The notes under the pieces: generated by a model
Told to the model about the DNA's origin: nothing
Seen by the model: only the letters and a program-made list of their open reading frames with translations
Databases searched by the model: none
Source: an uncultured Phycisphaerales bacterium
GTDB taxonomy: Bacteria; Planctomycetota; Phycisphaerae; Phycisphaerales; UBA1924
Assembly (NCBI GenBank): GCA_937891445.1
Contig: CALAFV010000488.1
Coordinates: 1-6,837 of the forward strand
Direction: 5' to 3'
Length of the DNA: 6,837 nucleotides
In this document: positions 4,058 through 6,837 of the stretch, piece by piece
Numbering within the stretch: the stretch's first letter is position 1
Layout of the letters: every line of letters begins with the position of its first letter
Position numbers and translations under genes: made by a program

Positions 4058-5524
4058 GTGTCAACCAGAACCGTGATCATCTGGCTCGCCGTCGCGCTGG
4101 TCCTTGGCGCGGCGGCGCTGTACGTCGCACTCCGGCCCAGCGGCAGCGCGGCGCCGCCGCGCGGGTCCGTCGCGGCCAACGAGCGGGTGACCGAGATCGA
4201 CCCGGCGCAGGTGCGGGCGATCGAGGTGCGCATCCCGGGTCAGCCGGTGCAGCGTCTGGAGCGCATGGCCTCCGACCCGGGGCAGTGGACGCTGACGATC
4301 GGGGGGAGCGGGCCCGCGTGGCCGCTGCTGCCGCAGCGCGTGCGGAGCATCCTCCAGATCGTCGCCCAGGTGCGGGCCGTCGCGCCGGCTGAGGCCAACG
4401 CGACCGTGGGCGACGGGGCGACGGTCGTCGCCTTCGAGACCGACGGCGGCGGCACGCACACGCTGCTGCTGGCGGAGCGGACGCTGGGGGGGACGGGGCT
4501 GGTGGAGTACCGGCCTCCTGAGCCCGCGCCGGCCCGGCGCGCGATGGTGGACGATGGGTTCCTCAACGTCTTCCGCAACCCGGGGCCGCGGCAGTGGCGC
4601 GACGCCGCGGCGCTGCCGGGCGTAGGGCCGGAACTGTCGCGGATCCGCGTGGAGGGGGACAAGGGGAACGTGATCGCGCTGTCCCGCGCGGCGGGGCGGT
4701 GGAACCTCGTCGAGCCGGTCGGCGCGCCGGCGAACGCCACGAAGGTGGCGCAGGTGATCGCGGCGCTGCAGAACCTGACGATCACGGACTTCCTCGACGG
4801 GAAGACGATCGAGCCGGCGCTGACGCGGCTGGAGACGCCGTCGGCGCGGATCCGGCTGGAGACGGACGTGCGCGAGGCGACGGAGGACCCCACGGCGCCG
4901 CCGCGGGTGTGGACGCACACGCAGGAACTGGCGCTGGGCGGGCCGGCGGACTCGTCGGGGAAGAACCTGTACGCGCTGGTGCGCGACGGCGATCAGACGC
5001 GGACGGTCGCGGTGGACGCGGCGGGGCTGGCGGCGGCGCTGGTGATCGCGCCCGAGGCGTATGTCGCGCCGGCGGCGGTCGCGACGGTGGCGGCCGAGAT
5101 CGGGCAGGTGAAGTTGACGCCGACCAACGGGAGCGCGGGGGCGCGGACGTTCAAGCGGTCGCTCAACTCGTGGGCGGAGGTGCTGGGGGACGGGCGCGAG
5201 GCACAGTTGGCGGAGGGGGACGCGGGGGCGGTGAACGATGCGCTGACGTTCCTGACCACGCGGAGCGCGGCGGGGGTGCACATCGGTGAGCCGGAGGGGT
5301 ACATGCCGGCGGGGAAAGTGTCGCTGTCGTCGCTGGGCGGGGCGCCGCTTGAGGAGGTCGAGGTCGGGGTGGTGCCCGGCGGGTCGCTGGTGGTGCGAAC
5401 GGGGAACGTGTGGCGGGCGTACGGCGTGGAGCCGTCGTCGCGGCTGCTGCGGGCGTGGGTGGAGTCCAGCGGCGTGGCCCCGGCCGAGCCGTCGCCGCTT
5501 CCGCCGGGCGAGATCAACAAATGA
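4058..5524 (+). CDS. Membrane-anchored DUF4340 protein
   Basis: Predicted inner-membrane protein with one N-terminal membrane segment (about residues 6-25, VIIWLAVALVLGAAALYVAL after STR) and a large domain that would face the periplasm. The 488 residues resemble DUF4340, a family often found beside GldG-like ABC transporter genes; its biochemical role is unknown. Three similar modules can be seen, each with strands, a central Trp and a helix: about 54-109 (Trp77), 195-246 (Trp215) and 349-409 (Trp372), in the pattern W-x-[LV]-x-x-P/G then a helix with VxxxLxxL. The tail is Pro-rich. GTG 4058 was chosen because the membrane segment follows at once and a -10 element sits just upstream; upstream in-frame sequence is Arg/Pro-rich and overlaps the amidotransferase gene. 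No ABC transporter gene is in the window. It ends 60 bases from rplT, convergent, with a hairpin between. Confidence 0.82.
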   Translation: MSTRTVIIWLAVALVLGAAALYVALRPSGSAAPPRGSVAANERVTEIDPAQVRAIEVRIPGQPVQRLERMASDPGQWTLTIGGSGPAWPLLPQRVRSILQIVAQVRAVAPAEANATVGDGATVVAFETDGGGTHTLLLAERTLGGTGLVEYRPPEPAPARRAMVDDGFLNVFRNPGPRQWRDAAALPGVGPELSRIRVEGDKGNVIALSRAAGRWNLVEPVGAPANATKVAQVIAALQNLTITDFLDGKTIEPALTRLETPSARIRLETDVREATEDPTAPPRVWTHTQELALGGPADSSGKNLYALVRDGDQTRTVAVDAAGLAAALVIAPEAYVAPAAVATVAAEIGQVKLTPTNGSAGARTFKRSLNSWAEVLGDGREAQLAEGDAGAVNDALTFLTTRSAAGVHIGEPEGYMPAGKVSLSSLGGAPLEEVEVGVVPGGSLVVRTGNVWRAYGVEPSSRLLRAWVESSGVAPAEPSPLPPGEINK

Positions 5525-5526
5525 CA

Positions 5527-5552
5527 ACGCCCGCGGCGGGGGCTGCGGGCGT
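5527..5552. terminator. Bidirectional terminator between DUF4340 gene and rplT
   Basis: Perfect 8-bp GC stem ACGCCCGC (5527-5534) / GCGGGCGT (5545-5552) with a 10-base loop, placed between two convergent genes. On the minus strand it is followed by TGTCATTTGTTG, moderately T-rich, so it suits rplT best. On the plus strand the tail is weak. Confidence 0.6.
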
Positions 5553-5584
5553 CGGTCGTTCAACGGTGTGCGATCTGTCGCGGG

Positions 5585-5962
5585 TCAGGCGGCCTTGGCC
5601 GGGACGGCGCGGGCGGCCTTCTGGGCCATGGCGAGCAGTTCGTCGAAGACCTTGGGGTCCTCGATGGCGATCTGGCTGAGCATCTTGCGGTTGAGCGTGA
5701 CGCCGGCGAGTTTGAGGCCGTTGATGAAGCGGCTGTAGCGCTCGCCGCGCATGCGGCAGGCCGCGGTGATGCGGATGATCCAGAGGGAGCGCATGTCGCG
5801 CTTGCGGGCGCGGCGGTCGCGATAGGCGTAGCAGCCGCTGCGCATGAGTTGGTTGCGGGCCTGATACTTGTGGCGGTGCTTGACGCCGAAGTAGCCGCGG
5901 GCGGCGCGGAGGATGCGCTTGCGCTTCTGGGTGCGGGCGGCGCCTTTGCGGACGCGTGGCAT
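5585..5962 (-). CDS. rplT: Large-subunit ribosomal protein L20
   Basis: Ribosomal protein bL20, an early 23S rRNA-binding assembly protein of the 50S subunit. The 125-residue product starts MPRVRKGAARTQKRKRIL, with the basic N-terminal extension that threads into rRNA, then GYFGVKHRHKYQARNQLMRSG, the RDRRARKRDMRSLWIIRI block (49-66), and the globular C-terminal RYSRFINGLKLAGVTLNRKMLSQIAIEDPKVF. Length is close to the usual 117-120 with a short Ala/Lys tail. GGAG lies eight bases before the ATG. It follows rpmI on the same strand after a 99-base spacer that could be structured. In several bacteria L20 represses its own operon through an mRNA that mimics its rRNA site; whether that happens here is unknown. 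Confidence 0.97.
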   Translation of the reverse strand: MPRVRKGAARTQKRKRILRAARGYFGVKHRHKYQARNQLMRSGCYAYRDRRARKRDMRSLWIIRITAACRMRGERYSRFINGLKLAGVTLNRKMLSQIAIEDPKVFDELLAMAQKAARAVPAKAA

Positions 5963-5984
5963 GGAAGAGTCTCCGGAACAGGGC

Positions 5985-6032
5985 GCCCGTCACGGGGGGC
6001 TGCGGGGTGCGGCCGCTTCGGTCCCGACGGGC
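5985..6032 (-). promoter_or_regulatory. Long-range stem in the rpmI-rplT spacer
   Basis: GCCCGTC (5985-5991) and GACGGGC (6026-6032) can pair, closing a 34-base region that contains further GC-rich palindromes (GCGGCCGC at 6009-6016). On the mRNA the 3' side of the stem ends 10 bases before the GGAG of rplT. It might control access to the rplT ribosome site or bind L20, or just be GC-rich noise. Confidence 0.35.
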
Positions 6033-6061
6033 AATGGTGGTCGGACTGTTGAACGATCGGG

Positions 6062-6349
6062 TCAGGCCTGAGCGGCGGCGGCCTGGGCGGCGCGGCGTTG
6101 CTCGGGCGAGGGGCTGCGGCGGAGGGCGGCGCGGGGCTGATCACGGCCGCGGAGGCGGCGGTACAGCAGGCGCTCGAGCCGCTTGGCCTCGGGGTTGGAC
6201 AGGTACTTGTCCTGACGGAGGCGGCGGAGGCGCTTGGCGCTCTTGCCGGAGCGGAGGTGCTTGCCGAAGGCGCGGTTGTGGCGCACCAGCCCGGTCTTGG
6301 TGATCTTCATCCGCTTGAGGATGCCCTTGTGGCTCTTGTTCTTGGGCAT
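6062..6349 (-). CDS. rpmI: Large-subunit ribosomal protein L35, with C-terminal extension
   Basis: Ribosomal protein bL35, a small basic protein of the 50S subunit. It is recognised from MPKNKSHKGILKRMKITKTG (1-20), the HNRAFGKHLRSGKSAKRLRRLR block (24-45) and the DKYL (47-50) that normally lies near the C-terminal region. The core ends at about residue 68; this protein has 95 residues against the usual ~64-66, adding an Arg/Ala/Gln-rich tail (about 69-95). ATG 6349 fits the family start exactly; an upstream in-frame start would add only three residues. GGAG lies ten bases upstream. It is first in a two-gene operon with rplT. The usual upstream gene infC is missing, and the flagellar hook gene is there instead. 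Confidence 0.95.
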   Translation of the reverse strand: MPKNKSHKGILKRMKITKTGLVRHNRAFGKHLRSGKSAKRLRRLRQDKYLSNPEAKRLERLLYRRLRGRDQPRAALRRSPSPEQRRAAQAAAAQA

Positions 6350-6408
6350 AGGTCGCACGCTCCGCCGCGTTGCCGGCGGCCGTTAGGTGTCTGGATGCGG
6401 GGGTTCAC

Positions 6409-6436
6409 GGGTCCAAGCCGGACCCGAAGGGGTCCG
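6409..6436 (-). promoter_or_regulatory. Alternative hairpins in the rpmI leader
   Basis: On the minus strand the order is GGACCC (6435-6430), CTTC, GGGTCC (6425-6420), GGCTT, GGACCC (6414-6409). The middle GGGTCC can pair with either neighbour but not both. The first hairpin extends to 7 bp (CGGACCC / GGGTCCG, 6436-6419). Such exclusive pairing is the layout of an attenuator or translational switch, but there is no T-tract. The first hairpin could equally be a weak end signal for flgE. Confidence 0.4.
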
Positions 6437-6437
6437 A

Positions 6438-6466
6438 ACAATAGACAGCCCGGATTCAATCCGCAA
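6438..6466 (-). promoter_or_regulatory. Possible promoter of rpmI-rplT
   Basis: Minus-strand TTGCGG (6466-6461), 17-base spacer, TATTGT (6443-6438). The -35 matches TTGACA at three of six positions and the -10 matches TATAAT at four of six, with ideal spacing. A small inverted repeat, CGGAT-TCA-ATCCG (6451-6463 on the plus strand), overlaps the spacer and the end of the -35. It would give a leader of about 80 bases. Confidence 0.35.
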
Positions 6467-6510
6467 CTCCCCCGGGGTCCACCCAAGCGTCGGCGATCCG
6501 CCCCGGCGAC

Positions 6511-6837
6511 TTACCGGCCGAGGACCAGGAGCTGCTGGAAGAGCTGGTCGGTCGTGGTGATCACCCGCGCCGAAGCCGAGTACCCGGTAGAGGTGAGGAT
6601 CATGTTGATGAACTCTTCCGAGAGATCTACGTTGGAGAGCTCCAGCGCCCCGCCGACGATCCGTCCAGCGCCGAGCGTTCCTGGCTCGGTGATCGCGGCG
6701 GCGCCGGAGTTAGGACCGACGGTGTAGAGGTTGGAGCCTTCATCAATAAGCCCCTCTGGGTTGGCGAACGTGGCCAACACCACCTGCCCGATGGTCCGCG
6801 TAATCCCGTTGGTGAACGCGCCGGTGATGATACCGTC
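6511..6837 (-). CDS. flgE: Flagellar hook protein FlgE, C-terminal part
   Basis: Partial gene: the frame is open to the window edge and its 5' part lies outside. The 108 visible residues read DGIITGAFTNGITRTIGQV, then LATFANPEGL, then the family C-terminus SNVDLSEEFINMILTSTGYSASARVITTTDQLFQQLL. FlgE polymerises into the curved hook outside the cell that joins the flagellar rod to the filament. The DGxITGxxxNG segment and the LLxLxR ending favour FlgE; FlgG and FlgF share the SNVD/EE..NMI C-terminal helix, so a related rod or hook protein is the alternative. It lies upstream of rpmI on the same strand, 161 bases away, with no convincing terminator between. Confidence 0.88.
   Translation of the reverse strand, partial: DGIITGAFTNGITRTIGQVVLATFANPEGLIDEGSNLYTVGPNSGAAAITEPGTLGAGRIVGGALELSNVDLSEEFINMILTSTGYSASARVITTTDQLFQQLLVLGR

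Noticed and set aside
3967..4233. Longer N-terminus for the amidotransferase, up to 4233
   Set aside because: The extra 89 residues are low-complexity and overlap the DUF4340 gene; a strong ribosome site marks GTG 3966.
3301..4392. 363-residue open frame on the plus strand across the amidotransferase gene
   Set aside because: Arg/Gly-rich antisense shadow; the minus strand carries a complete catalytic triad in a recognised family.
4061..5563. 500-residue open frame on the minus strand opposite the DUF4340 gene
   Set aside because: Its translation is Arg/Pro/His-rich without domains; it is the complement of a real GC-rich gene.

Overview
The window is about 6.8 kb of very GC-rich DNA with strongly G/C-ending codons. 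The gene set is a flagellar hook protein, a DUF4340 protein, an IS200-like transposase surrounded by hairpin repeats, and standard bacterial housekeeping genes. This fits a Planctomycetota bacterium, perhaps Phycisphaerae-like. That placement is an inference from composition and gene content, not from a marker tree.

Layout, left to right. Positions 84-1055 (+) encode 5,10-methylenetetrahydrofolate reductase (metF). Positions 1056-2264 form a mobile-repeat island: one small IS200-like / REP-associated tyrosine transposase gene (1232-1684, minus) inside a cluster of palindromes of two kinds. Three are long GTAG-headed hairpins: two share a perfect 60-bp core in direct orientation and the third is inverted. 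Five are short GCCCC-GAA-GGGGC-type hairpins. Positions 2305-3090 (+) encode an unrecognised helix-turn-helix-like protein with a long disordered proline/serine-rich tail, preceded by a good sigma-70-type promoter.

A class I (peptidase C26) glutamine amidotransferase on the minus strand (3109-3966) converges on that gene. It diverges from a membrane-anchored DUF4340 protein (4058-5524, +). The 91-bp space between them holds a -10-like element for each gene. The DUF4340 gene appears to be transcribed leaderless from its GTG. A strong hairpin (5527-5552) separates DUF4340 from the convergent ribosomal operon.

On the minus strand, rpmI (L35, 6062-6349) is followed by rplT (L20, 5585-5962). The usual infC partner is absent; the gene upstream is the 3' end of a flagellar hook gene (flgE, 6511 to beyond the window). 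The leader of rpmI and the rpmI-rplT spacer both contain inverted repeats that could be regulatory.

The most interesting signal is the transposase with its repeat family (a REPtron-like arrangement). The stems differ between copies but stay self-complementary, and one hairpin lies in the transposase's own leader. This is a new-looking instance of a known kind of system rather than a wholly new one. No CRISPR array, tRNA, rRNA or integrase was seen.
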